DNA from: Candidatus Wirthbacteria bacterium CG2_30_54_11
Lineage (GTDB): Bacteria > Patescibacteriota > CG2-30-54-11
Direction of reading: 5' to 3'
NCBI GenBank assembly: GCA_001873755.1
Contig: MNZT01000103.1
Location: forward strand, 1 to 14,616
DNA: 14,616 nucleotides
The number at the start of each line of letters is the position of its first letter. Within the stretch, counting starts at the first letter, position 1. A program made the position numbers and the translations under genes. Below are positions 1 through 6,546 of the stretch, one piece after another. Below the pieces are notes generated by a model, which worked only from the letters and a program-made list of their open reading frames with translations, was not told the DNA's origin and made no database searches.

Positions 1-90
1 AGGGCGCATTTCCCCCTCGCCCATCTGATGGGAGAGGGCGGGGTGAGGGCGCATTTCCCCCTCGCCCATCTGATGGGAGAGGGCGGGGTG
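1..90. repeat. Tandem 45-bp palindromic repeat, two copies
   Basis: Two identical 45-bp units occupy 1-45 and 46-90, and a third begins at 91 (AGGGC) before diverging. Each contains an imperfect inverted repeat: CCCTCGCCCATC and GATGGGAGAGGG around a single central base, with one mismatch. Each unit is bounded by GGGTGAGGGC. On the minus strand the repeat is in frame with the restriction gene and adds 15 codons per copy. The array may continue beyond the left edge. Confidence 0.9.
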
Positions 91-805
91 AGGGCTCCGC
101 TCTACTCCTCGCCACAAAAAGTCCATAGGTGACGGTCTGGGCAAACAGGTCAGCAAAGTCCTTGACCTCGAGCGAAGAGACCAGATAACTCTTGAACGCC
201 GTAAAGAATGCCTCCAGGGTCTGGGTTCCTGCGATCTTCTCTTCTCTCATCTCTTCGGCGACCACATGATCCCTGAGATACCGGGTACGCTTGGCCAGTT
301 CGATGGCGAGCGCTTTAGCCGTATACGTCCGCGGGATGGAAAACGAAAAAAACTGCTCCAGCAGACTATCCAGCTCAGCCTGATGCTCTGCCGGTGGGAC
401 CGTGCGCAGCTCCCACATGATGAACGGTCTGCCGATCTGGGTCTGACCGATCAGCTGCCCATTTCGATAGAGCCGAAATTCAAAATAATTGGTCAGGATG
501 AGATTGGGAAATGTCGACCGGTAGCGTTTCAGCTGTTCTGTTGACTCCACCACATCCAGATCTTCAACTGACGGATCCTTGGCTTCGATATACCCGACGA
601 TGTTTTCTTTGCCGTCCCACACCCGAAAGTCCGGATTCCCACCTTCAGTTTTCGTCGGCAGGGTCGTGATATGCGGCGCTTGGCCATGCGCCACGGCCCA
701 GGATTCCAGAAACTTTTTCAGTGAGGTGTAGTAGCTCTCTTCACGAGCATCTCCGTGTCGGGCAGTATCATAGATATCCTGGATATAGGTTTTCAGCATG
801 GCCAT
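1..805 (-). CDS. Type ISP-like restriction-modification enzyme, N-terminal part (runs off left edge)
   Basis: The minus strand is open from an ATG at 805 (or 799) to the left edge, 268 codons, with no stop seen. Residues 58-59 (PD, in GGNPDF) and 74-76 (EAK, in GYIEAKD) form a PD-(D/E)XK nuclease motif. The following QLKRYRSTFPNLILTNYFEF and the later FADLFAQTVTYGLFVAR resemble the N-terminal nuclease part of single-chain type ISP/IIG enzymes, which cut DNA and carry an adenine methyltransferase and target-recognition domain further on. Those later domains would lie outside the window. From residue about 238 the frame passes through two 45-bp palindromic repeats, adding 15 residues twice (PSPRPLPSDGRGGNA), just where family members continue into the helical part before the methyltransferase. 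Whether the gene resumes afterwards cannot be seen, so it may be intact with an insertion or truncated. The frame stays open upstream of 805, and no strong ribosome binding site fixes the start. It lies downstream of ruvB in the same direction. Confidence 0.72.
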   Translation of the reverse strand, partial: MAMLKTYIQDIYDTARHGDAREESYYTSLKKFLESWAVAHGQAPHITTLPTKTEGGNPDFRVWDGKENIVGYIEAKDPSVEDLDVVESTEQLKRYRSTFPNLILTNYFEFRLYRNGQLIGQTQIGRPFIMWELRTVPPAEHQAELDSLLEQFFSFSIPRTYTAKALAIELAKRTRYLRDHVVAEEMREEKIAGTQTLEAFFTAFKSYLVSSLEVKDFADLFAQTVTYGLFVARSRAEPSPRPLPSDGRGGNAPSPRPLPSDGRGGNAP

Positions 806-829
806 CAGCTCGTCAGAAATAATCAATTC

Positions 830-880
830 GCCCTCACCCGCCCGCCTGAGGCGGGCCTCGTCGGAGACGGGGGTGAGGGC
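830..880. repeat. Palindromic intergenic repeat directly after ruvB
   Basis: Perfect 10-bp outer arms GCCCTCACCC (830-839) and GGGTGAGGGC (871-880) enclose a perfect inner hairpin GCCCGCC-TGA-GGCGGGC (840-856). The outer arm matches the boundary sequence of the 45-bp repeats at the left edge, so both belong to one repeat family. It begins one base after the ruvB stop. It could act as a transcript-end hairpin, but no T-run follows on the minus strand, so I call it a repeat and not a terminator. Confidence 0.75.
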
Positions 881-881
881 C

Positions 882-1916
882 CTACAGCGGCAGCCGCTCC
901 TGCTTACTGACTTCTCTCTCCCGAAATTGAATTCCCAGATGCTCATACGCAGCCCGTGTCACCATGCGCCCTCTGGGTGTCCGGATGAGGAATCCGATCT
1001 GCAGCAGAAAAGGCTCGTACACATCTTCGATGGTGTCTGATTCCTGAGCGATGGTGGCTGCCAGGGTTTCCACACCGACCGGACCGCCCTGGTATTTTTC
1101 GATGATGGCATGCAGAATGCGATGATCTATCTCGTCTAGGCCTAGCTCGTCGACCAGCAAGTCCGAGAGCGCCTGCTTGGCTATGTCATGTGTGATGTGT
1201 CCCTCATGCTCTACCTCGGCGAAGTCGCGAACGCGCTTCAGCAGCCGGTTTGAGATACGGGCAGTACCGCGCGACCGCTTGCCGATCTCCACTGCGGCGT
1301 CATGGTCAATCTGTATTTTCAAGATCTTCGCTGATCGTTCAACAATTTCGGTACAGTCATCAGGTGAATAGAAGTTCAGGTGGTAGACCACTCCGAACCG
1401 GTCACGCAGAGCTGAAGTCAAAAGGCCGATCCGGGTCGTAGCGCCGATGACCGTGAATCTGGGCAGATCGATGCGAAAAGTCCGGGCCGAAGGACCCTTG
1501 CCAGTGATGATATCGAGGCGGTAGTCCTCCATGGCTGGATAGAGGTACTCCTCGGCGATCCGATTCAGCCGATGGATCTCGTCGATGAAAAGCACGTCGC
1601 CTTCGTTCAAGTTCGTCAGGATCGCGGCGAGATCACCTGCCCTCTCGATAGCGGGGCCGGAAGTGGTCTTGATGCCCACGCCCATCTCATGAGCTATGAT
1701 GTTGGCGAGCGTAGTTTTGCCAAGTCCGGGAGGACCGTAGAGCAGAACATGTTCAAGAACATCTGTCCGCTTTTTGGCGGCCTGCATGAAGATCGAAAGA
1801 TTTTTTTTGACCTGGTCCTGACCGATATATTCTGCTAGAACTCTGGGTCTCAGTGTCTGGTCGAATACCTGTTCCGGGATGCCTTCGGCACCAGGAGATA
1901 CGATCCTGTCGCTCAT
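882..1916 (-). CDS. ruvB: Holliday junction branch-migration helicase RuvB
   Basis: RuvB is the AAA+ ATPase that, loaded by RuvA, pumps DNA through Holliday junctions during recombinational repair. The 344-aa product has normal family length. It shows Walker A GPPGLGKTT (61-69), Walker B LFIDEIHR (109-116), sensor-1 GATTR (148-152) and the arginine-finger segment RDRFG (161-165). The winged-helix C terminus includes RTPRGR and ends in ERLPL. The ATG overlaps the ruvA stop as ATGA (4 bp), and a strong GGAGGAG lies 7 nt upstream inside ruvA, so the two are probably translationally coupled. It is the last ruv gene of the run, and a palindromic repeat starts right after its stop. Nothing in the ATPase motifs is missing. 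Confidence 0.98.
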   Translation of the reverse strand: MSDRIVSPGAEGIPEQVFDQTLRPRVLAEYIGQDQVKKNLSIFMQAAKKRTDVLEHVLLYGPPGLGKTTLANIIAHEMGVGIKTTSGPAIERAGDLAAILTNLNEGDVLFIDEIHRLNRIAEEYLYPAMEDYRLDIITGKGPSARTFRIDLPRFTVIGATTRIGLLTSALRDRFGVVYHLNFYSPDDCTEIVERSAKILKIQIDHDAAVEIGKRSRGTARISNRLLKRVRDFAEVEHEGHITHDIAKQALSDLLVDELGLDEIDHRILHAIIEKYQGGPVGVETLAATIAQESDTIEDVYEPFLLQIGFLIRTPRGRMVTRAAYEHLGIQFREREVSKQERLPL

Positions 1917-2494
1917 CTCTGTGCTCCTCCGATGATGCGTAAAGCAATCCTGATCTGCTCCTCGACCGGCTGAGTACTGTCTACCTGCTCGATCGCCTGT
2001 TTGATCTGGGCAGGTGCGTAACCCAGACTGCGAAGGGCTTCCGTGATCTCGGATGAGGTCGTAAGTGCGCTCTGAGACAGCCCGCTGACCGGCACACTGC
2101 TCACCTTGTCCTTCAGCTCCAGCACGATCTTGCTGGCTGATTTCTTACCGATGCCGGCAGCCAGGGACAGGTAGGCTATATCACCGCTGGTGATCGCCTG
2201 GCTGAGGCGATCGACACTGCCTAGGTTCAAAATAGACAATGCACTCTTGGGCCCGACCCCGTCGACCAGGATCAGCAGCTCGAAGAGATCAAGCTCGGCA
2301 GCAGACCTGAATCCGCACAGCTGCATGAGGTTTTCTCTCACCACCAGATGGGTGTGAAAAACAGCGCTCTCCCCGATCGGGGTATCCAGATCTTTTGAAG
2401 TTACCAGAAGCTGGTACCCGACCCCGGATGCCGTGAGAACGACCAGGGATCTATCCGTTTTGGACGCAATGCGTCCTTCGATCATGCGTATCAT
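1913..2494 (-). CDS. ruvA: Holliday junction DNA-binding protein RuvA
   Basis: RuvA binds the four-way junction as a tetramer or octamer and recruits RuvB. The 193-aa product starts MIRMIEGRI, matching the usual MIxxIxGxI N-terminal OB-fold strand, which favours this ATG over the one at residue 4. Two helix-hairpin-helix motifs follow (VDGVGPKSALSIL about 77-89; AAGIGKKSASKIV about 112-124). A Ser/Thr-rich linker then leads to the small C-terminal domain III (about 147-190), which contacts RuvB. GAGG lies 5-8 nt before the ATG. The gene begins 11 bp after the ruvC stop and overlaps ruvB by 4 bp, so ruvC-ruvA-ruvB form one transcription unit. Confidence 0.97.
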   Translation of the reverse strand: MIRMIEGRIASKTDRSLVVLTASGVGYQLLVTSKDLDTPIGESAVFHTHLVVRENLMQLCGFRSAAELDLFELLILVDGVGPKSALSILNLGSVDRLSQAITSGDIAYLSLAAGIGKKSASKIVLELKDKVSSVPVSGLSQSALTTSSEITEALRSLGYAPAQIKQAIEQVDSTQPVEEQIRIALRIIGGAQR

Positions 2495-2505
2495 GGGGAC
2501 CTCGA

Positions 2506-2994
2506 TTAACAGACCCGGGTAAGTCGACGAGACTGCGCATGGCAGATGGCAGCGGCGAGAGCATCGGCCGCATGCGAGGTCGCAGTTTTCAGATCCATTT
2601 TCAGTATCAGAGCGATCATCTTCTGCACCTGCAGTTTGTCAGCCCTGCCATAGCACGAAGTCGTCTGCTTGATCTGGAGCGGGGTGTACTCGGCATATTC
2701 CATGCCCTTTTCGGCCGCGACCAGGGCCACGATACCACAAACCCTCGACACCTGCAGGGCGGAATTGACATTTTTGGCAAAAAAAAGGGATTCCATGCTC
2801 ACCGCATCCGCATGGTATTCCTCGGTCAGCTTTTTCAGCTGTTGGTAGATCCGCAGGATCCGTTGCTCTATCGCCTCCCCGGCTGCGGTCGTGATGCAGC
2901 CCTGTCCCAGGCAGCTGAGCGATCCATCCGCCCCTGCTTGGACTGCCCCCCAGCCTACCGAAGCCAGCCCCGGATCCACGCCAAAGATCACCAT
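2506..2994 (-). CDS. ruvC: Crossover junction endodeoxyribonuclease RuvC
   Basis: RuvC resolves Holliday junctions by paired nicks after RuvAB branch migration. From the ATG at 2994 the protein has 162 residues and places the metal-binding acids at D7 (FGVDPG), E68 (SMESLFFAKN), H141 and D144 (SHAADALAAAICH). This spacing fits RuvC, and the His in place of the third Asp is known from Thermus RuvC. YTPLQIKQT and the YGRADKLQVQ segment are typical. A longer version starts at a GTG at 3018, which overlaps the stop of the upstream gene as GTGA. I prefer 2994 because D7 then sits at its usual position and purine-rich AGAGAG precedes it, but the GTG cannot be excluded. ruvA follows after 11 bp. Confidence 0.95.
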   Translation of the reverse strand: MVIFGVDPGLASVGWGAVQAGADGSLSCLGQGCITTAAGEAIEQRILRIYQQLKKLTEEYHADAVSMESLFFAKNVNSALQVSRVCGIVALVAAEKGMEYAEYTPLQIKQTTSCYGRADKLQVQKMIALILKMDLKTATSHAADALAAAICHAQSRRLTRVC

Positions 2995-3014
2995 TCTCTG
3001 CTCTCTCACTATCT

Positions 3015-4718
3015 TCACAACAAAGTCGAAGGATCATCGATCACCGCCGGCGTCTTTTCGACCACTTTTTTGACCCGTTTTTCCCGCTCATACCACTGCA
3101 CGATATCTTTGAACCGGTCAGAAGGACGGAACAGAATCACCGCTTTGACCTCGTGGATGGTATCTCTCACGGCATACACATAATTAGGAATAAAAAGAAA
3201 AGCTGCCGGAGCATCGGCCCGGATGACAGTCTGGATCTCAGCGTATTTTTTCTGGCGGTCCTCGACCTTGACCAGTCTCCGGGCATCCTCCAGCAGCTTG
3301 TCGACTTTCGGATTGCTGTAGGAGGAGATATTGAGCCCGGGATCAGAGACCTGGGTCGAATGCCAGTACGCGTAGATATCAGGATCCCAGGAAAGACTCT
3401 GACCGAACAGGACCGCATCGAAATCCCTCTTCCTCAGATATTCATCGATAAAAGTACCTACCCCGAACAGGCGGACTTCCACGCTGACCCCGACCTGTTT
3501 CCACATGTCGGCGATGAGGAGTGCAGCCTGGACCCGCTCCGGAGCATCGTCGCTCAGGAGATTGAAGGAGAGCTTTTCTCCGTCTTTTTCCAATATCCCG
3601 TCCTGGTCTTCATCGCTCCAGCCAGCGTCAGAGAGTAATGTCCTCGCCCTGTCCAGGTCAAAACTCACCGTCTCCGAGGGTGGAGTATAGGCCCAGGATG
3701 CCTGCGTCAGCGGTCCGTCCGCTATGATCGCCTGCCCTCCGACCGCCTCATCAATGATCCTCTGGCGGTCGATCGACAGCGAAAGCGCCTGCCGCACCGC
3801 AACCTCCTGCAGAAAAGCTTTGCCCTGAGTATTGAAAAAAACCGCTTGGTACCGGGGGATCGAACTGCTGACCTGAGCGAGATTTCGGATCTCGGAAACT
3901 TCCCGGGCGATGTCCGGCGTCACGAGGTGGATGCCCTCCATCGAATGCTGCCTGAGGGCCGTGATCATGCTTTGACTGTCATCGAAGAATCTGAACCGCA
4001 CACTCTCAAGATAGGGAGCTTTTTCGTAGTACTTCAGATTCGCTTCCAGTACCACGGCTTCGACCTCCTGGCCGGTCTGGACTATCTTCCCAAAGCTGAA
4101 CGGACCGGTACCGACCGGTTCACGGTTGAAGATGTCGTCAGAAAGCGAACCTGCCGCTACGTTTTCCAGCCGGTGCCTCGGCAGAATACCTAATATGGTG
4201 TTCTCGATAAAAGGTGCATAGGGATCCTGAAGCGTGAACACGACGGTCAGGGCGTCGGTCTTTTCGACCGTGACCCCCAGCCAGCTGTTCCGAAGCGTGA
4301 TCGGTCCCGGGAACTCGGCAGACTGCACCAGGCCGATGGTGAAGACCACATCATCGGCACTGAACGGCTCGCCATCCTGCCACAGGGCATCGTCTCTCAG
4401 GTGAAAAGTGTACGAGAGATTATCTTCTGAGATCTCCCACGATCTGGCCAGATCCGGCATCAGACGGCCCTGATCGTCGATCCGGGTCAGCCCGGAAAAA
4501 ACGAGACTGCAAATATCCCGATCGGCGTCGGATATGGCCAGCACCGGATTGATCGCCACCGGCCGTCCCACGATACCTTCCACATATTCGCCGCCGGTAT
4601 CAGGCACGAGGGTAGTGGTCGACAGATAATGGTCAATACTCACCCACCCGACTATCACCGCAAAAGCGAGAGCCAGTCCGACCATGAGGATGATACGGCC
4701 GCGTGTGAGCAATGGCAC
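3015..4718 (-). CDS. SBP_bac_5-family peptide/oligopeptide substrate-binding protein, membrane-anchored
   Basis: This is a solute-binding protein of the DppA/OppA type, 567 aa. The N terminus has basic residues followed by one hydrophobic segment (about 9-27). No cysteine lies near its end, so it looks like an uncleaved membrane anchor and not a lipoprotein signal. The mature part contains the SBP_bac_5 pattern: LVFSGLTRID, LARSWEISEDNLSYTFHLRD, WQDGEPFSADDVVFT (about 72-127), and later AVRQALSLSIDRQRI. The start is a GTG 2 bp after the secG stop. An ATG at residue 12 is possible but would cut into the hydrophobic segment. Its end overlaps the GTG version of ruvC. No permease or ATPase partner lies in the window, so the transported substrate is unknown. 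Peptides are the family default. Confidence 0.9.
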   Translation of the reverse strand: MPLLTRGRIILMVGLALAFAVIVGWVSIDHYLSTTTLVPDTGGEYVEGIVGRPVAINPVLAISDADRDICSLVFSGLTRIDDQGRLMPDLARSWEISEDNLSYTFHLRDDALWQDGEPFSADDVVFTIGLVQSAEFPGPITLRNSWLGVTVEKTDALTVVFTLQDPYAPFIENTILGILPRHRLENVAAGSLSDDIFNREPVGTGPFSFGKIVQTGQEVEAVVLEANLKYYEKAPYLESVRFRFFDDSQSMITALRQHSMEGIHLVTPDIAREVSEIRNLAQVSSSIPRYQAVFFNTQGKAFLQEVAVRQALSLSIDRQRIIDEAVGGQAIIADGPLTQASWAYTPPSETVSFDLDRARTLLSDAGWSDEDQDGILEKDGEKLSFNLLSDDAPERVQAALLIADMWKQVGVSVEVRLFGVGTFIDEYLRKRDFDAVLFGQSLSWDPDIYAYWHSTQVSDPGLNISSYSNPKVDKLLEDARRLVKVEDRQKKYAEIQTVIRADAPAAFLFIPNYVYAVRDTIHEVKAVILFRPSDRFKDIVQWYEREKRVKKVVEKTPAVIDDPSTLL

Positions 4719-4720
4719 GT

Positions 4721-4954
4721 CTATCTGGCGTAAATACTGAGGAACGATACGACCAGAAAGATGCCGGTCGAAACGATGGTGAAGTTATAGACAGCCTTTT
4801 CCGCGCCCCGTCGGCTGCGGTAAAAACTGCCCTCTCCCCCGAATGCCCCGGAGAGTCCCACACCCTTGGCCTGAAGCAGCACAAGGATGACAGCCAGTAT
4901 CCCGAAAACCGCCTGAACTATGAACAAGGTAGTACGCTGCAGTAACCAGTCCAT
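4721..4954 (-). CDS. secG: Protein translocase subunit SecG
   Basis: SecG is the small subunit of the SecYEG channel in the cytoplasmic membrane. The 77-aa protein has two hydrophobic helices (about 8-27 and 56-74) separated by the hallmark loop LLQAKGVGLSGAFGG, then a basic YRSRRGAEK stretch. Length and topology fit the family. GAGGAG lies 8 nt upstream of the ATG, and an extended -10 promoter is seen at 4996-5001. It is the first gene of the run that continues with the substrate-binding protein and ruvCAB. Confidence 0.95.
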   Translation of the reverse strand: MDWLLQRTTLFIVQAVFGILAVILVLLQAKGVGLSGAFGGEGSFYRSRRGAEKAVYNFTIVSTGIFLVVSFLSIYAR

Positions 4955-4995
4955 ACCTGTGACTCCTCATGACGAAAAAAATGAAAAGCATCTGG

Positions 4996-5004
4996 AGTAT
5001 AGCA
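4996..5004 (-). promoter_or_regulatory. Extended -10 promoter for the secG-SBP-ruvCAB run
   Basis: On the minus strand TATACT (5001-4996) is preceded by TGC, giving an extended -10 (TGn-TATACT). A TTGAAC at 5030-5025 is 23 bp away, too far for a normal -35, but extended -10 promoters can do without one. Transcription would begin about 35 nt before the secG ATG. Confidence 0.5.
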
Positions 5005-5093
5005 CGACCACGATCATGCGACCAGTTCAATATTGACCCTGCCCGGACGCGACGCTATGATTGACAGGTCAAATACACACCCTGGGAAAATTC

Positions 5094-5255
5094 ATGCCGA
5101 TCTTCGGAAGCATCCAAAGCCCTCAATACCGTCTCACTCTGCTCGCCATCGCCTTCATTCTGATCACCGGGACAGCACTGCTCCTCTACAGCAGCCGGGT
5201 GGTCGGTGAGATCGAACAGAATAACAGGTATATCGAAAACATGCTGGAACTGTAG
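5094..5255 (+). CDS. Possible small single-pass membrane protein
   Basis: A 53-aa ORF starts MPIFGSIQSPQYR and has one clear hydrophobic helix (about 14-33, LTLLAIAFILITGTALLLYS), then an amphipathic, charged tail ending in ENMLEL. The distribution of residues looks like a real membrane protein. The ORF fills the gap between tpiA and secG on the opposite strand and ends 2 bp from the tpiA stop without overlap. I do not recognise a family. The start is uncertain, because an in-frame upstream ATG at 5061 gives 64 aa. The only Shine-Dalgarno candidate is a weak GGGA. A TTGACA at 5061-5066 has no convincing -10 partner. Confidence 0.42.
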   Translation: MPIFGSIQSPQYRLTLLAIAFILITGTALLLYSSRVVGEIEQNNRYIENMLEL

Positions 5256-5257
5256 CC

Positions 5258-6025
5258 TCAGCGACCCGCTCCGGCAGCTTTTTCCACCATGCCCGCAAAA
5301 GAGTCGACTTTCAGACTGGCCCCGCCTACGAGAGCTCCATCGATGTCGCCCTCAGCGAGAAAGCTGTCGATATTCTCGGCATTGGTACTGCCGCCATAGA
5401 GAATCCTGATAAAATCAGCGATTGCATCGCCATAGATACTTTTCAAGGTCGAACGGATAGAACCGATGACTTCCTGGGCCTGCTCCTTGGACGCCGCCAG
5501 CCCGGTACCGATCGCCCAGATCGGCTCATAAGCGACCAGCACTTCAGAACCGTTGCCCAGTGTAACCCCGTCAAAAGCAGCTTTGACCTGGGATTCGATA
5601 TGAGACAAAAAAGAACCTGCATGGCGGATATCCAGGGATTCGCCGACACAGACGATCGGGGTCAGACTGTGCGCAAGTGCCGCCTTGACCTTCTGGTTCA
5701 CGGTCGCGTCCGTCTCGGCGAAGTACTGTCGGCGCTCAGAATGGCCTATGATAACGAACCGGCACAGCCCCTCCAGCATGACCGGGCTCACCTCGCCGGT
5801 GTAGGCACCCTTCTCCTCGAAATGCATGGTCTGAGCACCGAGCGCCAGGGCTGAACCCTCGAGTGCCTTGCCGACAGACTGTAAATGGGGAAAAGGCGGG
5901 CAGAGGACCACATCCACCGTGGCTGACTGACTTTTCATACGTTCGACCAGAGCTGAAGCGAGCTGTTCTCCCTCACTGATGGTCGTGTTCATTTTCCAGT
6001 TGCCGGCGATACAGATGCGTCGCAT
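5258..6025 (-). CDS. tpiA: Triosephosphate isomerase
   Basis: TIM interconverts dihydroxyacetone phosphate and glyceraldehyde 3-phosphate in glycolysis, in the cytosol. The 255-aa protein has the family length. Catalytic K11 (AGNWKMN), H95 (IIGHSERR) and E167 (AYEPIWAIGTG) are all present, as is the phosphate-binding end LYGGSTNAEN plus GALVGGASL. A longer frame begins at 6082, but the ATG at 6025 is preferred because AGGAGG lies 4 nt upstream and MRRICIAGNWKMN is the usual N terminus. A promoter-like pair precedes it. It is separated from secG by about 300 bp and probably has its own transcript. Confidence 0.97.
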   Translation of the reverse strand: MRRICIAGNWKMNTTISEGEQLASALVERMKSQSATVDVVLCPPFPHLQSVGKALEGSALALGAQTMHFEEKGAYTGEVSPVMLEGLCRFVIIGHSERRQYFAETDATVNQKVKAALAHSLTPIVCVGESLDIRHAGSFLSHIESQVKAAFDGVTLGNGSEVLVAYEPIWAIGTGLAASKEQAQEVIGSIRSTLKSIYGDAIADFIRILYGGSTNAENIDSFLAEGDIDGALVGGASLKVDSFAGMVEKAAGAGR

Positions 6026-6044
6026 GACACCTCCTACAAGTAGT

Positions 6045-6073
6045 ATACTAGTATGACGCTCTGTACCATACAA
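6045..6073 (-). promoter_or_regulatory. Candidate tpiA promoter
   Basis: On the minus strand TTGTAT (6073-6068) is followed after 17 bp by TAGTAT (6050-6045). A second -10-like TATACT at 6047-6042 sits within an AGTATACT palindrome. Either would start a short leader carrying the AGGAGG of tpiA. Confidence 0.4.
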
Positions 6074-6107
6074 CAGCGGCAATAGACTGTCTACATCTCG
6101 AATCTAT

Positions 6108-6136
6108 TTGCAAATGTTTTTCATAAATAGTACAAT
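6108..6136 (+). promoter_or_regulatory. Sigma70-type promoter of the 127-aa/1163-aa gene pair
   Basis: TTGCAA (6108-6113), a 17-bp spacer and TACAAT (6131-6136) make a good promoter reading to the right. A perfect TATAAT lies at 6149-6154 but lacks a good -35. If that one is used, transcription would start at or next to the ATG at 6163 and the message could be leaderless. Confidence 0.6.
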
Positions 6137-6162
6137 TATCGTACAAAATATAATTAATTCAA

Positions 6163-6546
6163 ATGGGAAACGGTATGCCCGAAAACGCCATCAGACAACA
6201 CCAGATGAATTTCCGCAACGCCATCATCAATATGACGAATGCCCAGGTGTTGCTCGAGGAAGCCCGGGAGTCCATCACCGAGGCTCAGCAGATTGTGCAT
6301 GACAAACTTGAGCTCATCCGCCTCGCCCAGGAGGAGGACCACAGCGCCGAAGCCATCGCCGCCCTGAAAACAGAGACCAGAGAACTCCTCAGGGAATACA
6401 TCGAACTCGTCCAGCTCATCCGCGACCACACCGATCATATCGAAAAGGGTTTTTTCGACGCCATAGAAGTCCTGCAGATCGACACCCTGCTCAAGGAGAT
6501 GGAAGAACTACCCACCCAAAAGGGAGCGACCGATGACACCCACTGA
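6163..6546 (+). CDS. Unrecognised 127-aa helical/coiled-coil protein
   Basis: I do not recognise a family. The product is predicted almost entirely helical from about residue 16 to 115, rich in Glu, Ala, Leu, Ile and Gln with heptad-like spacing (for example LLEEARESITEAQQIVHDKL), and without Cys, signal peptide or membrane segment. It therefore looks like a cytoplasmic coiled-coil or helical-bundle subunit. The start may be the ATG at 6163 or the ATG at 6175; GGGA before the second is a weak ribosome binding site. Its 3' end overlaps the start of the 1163-aa gene by 14 bp, so the two are cotranscribed and probably work together. It is transcribed divergently from tpiA. Confidence 0.75.
   Translation: MGNGMPENAIRQHQMNFRNAIINMTNAQVLLEEARESITEAQQIVHDKLELIRLAQEEDHSAEAIAALKTETRELLREYIELVQLIRDHTDHIEKGFFDAIEVLQIDTLLKEMEELPTQKGATDDTH

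Noticed and set aside
1..90. CRISPR-like array
   Set aside because: The units are directly adjacent with no unique spacers, are themselves nearly palindromic over half their length, and no cas genes are present.
266..544. 92-codon plus-strand ORF
   Set aside because: It lies antisense within the restriction gene, whose minus-strand frame carries recognisable motifs.
830..880. Rho-independent terminator after ruvB
   Set aside because: The hairpin is strong, but no T-run follows on the minus strand and its arms match a repeat family, so repeat is the safer call.
2539..3183. 214-codon plus-strand ORF
   Set aside because: It is antisense to ruvC and the end of the binding protein, both firmly identified; its composition (Arg, His, Ser rich) looks like a shadow frame.
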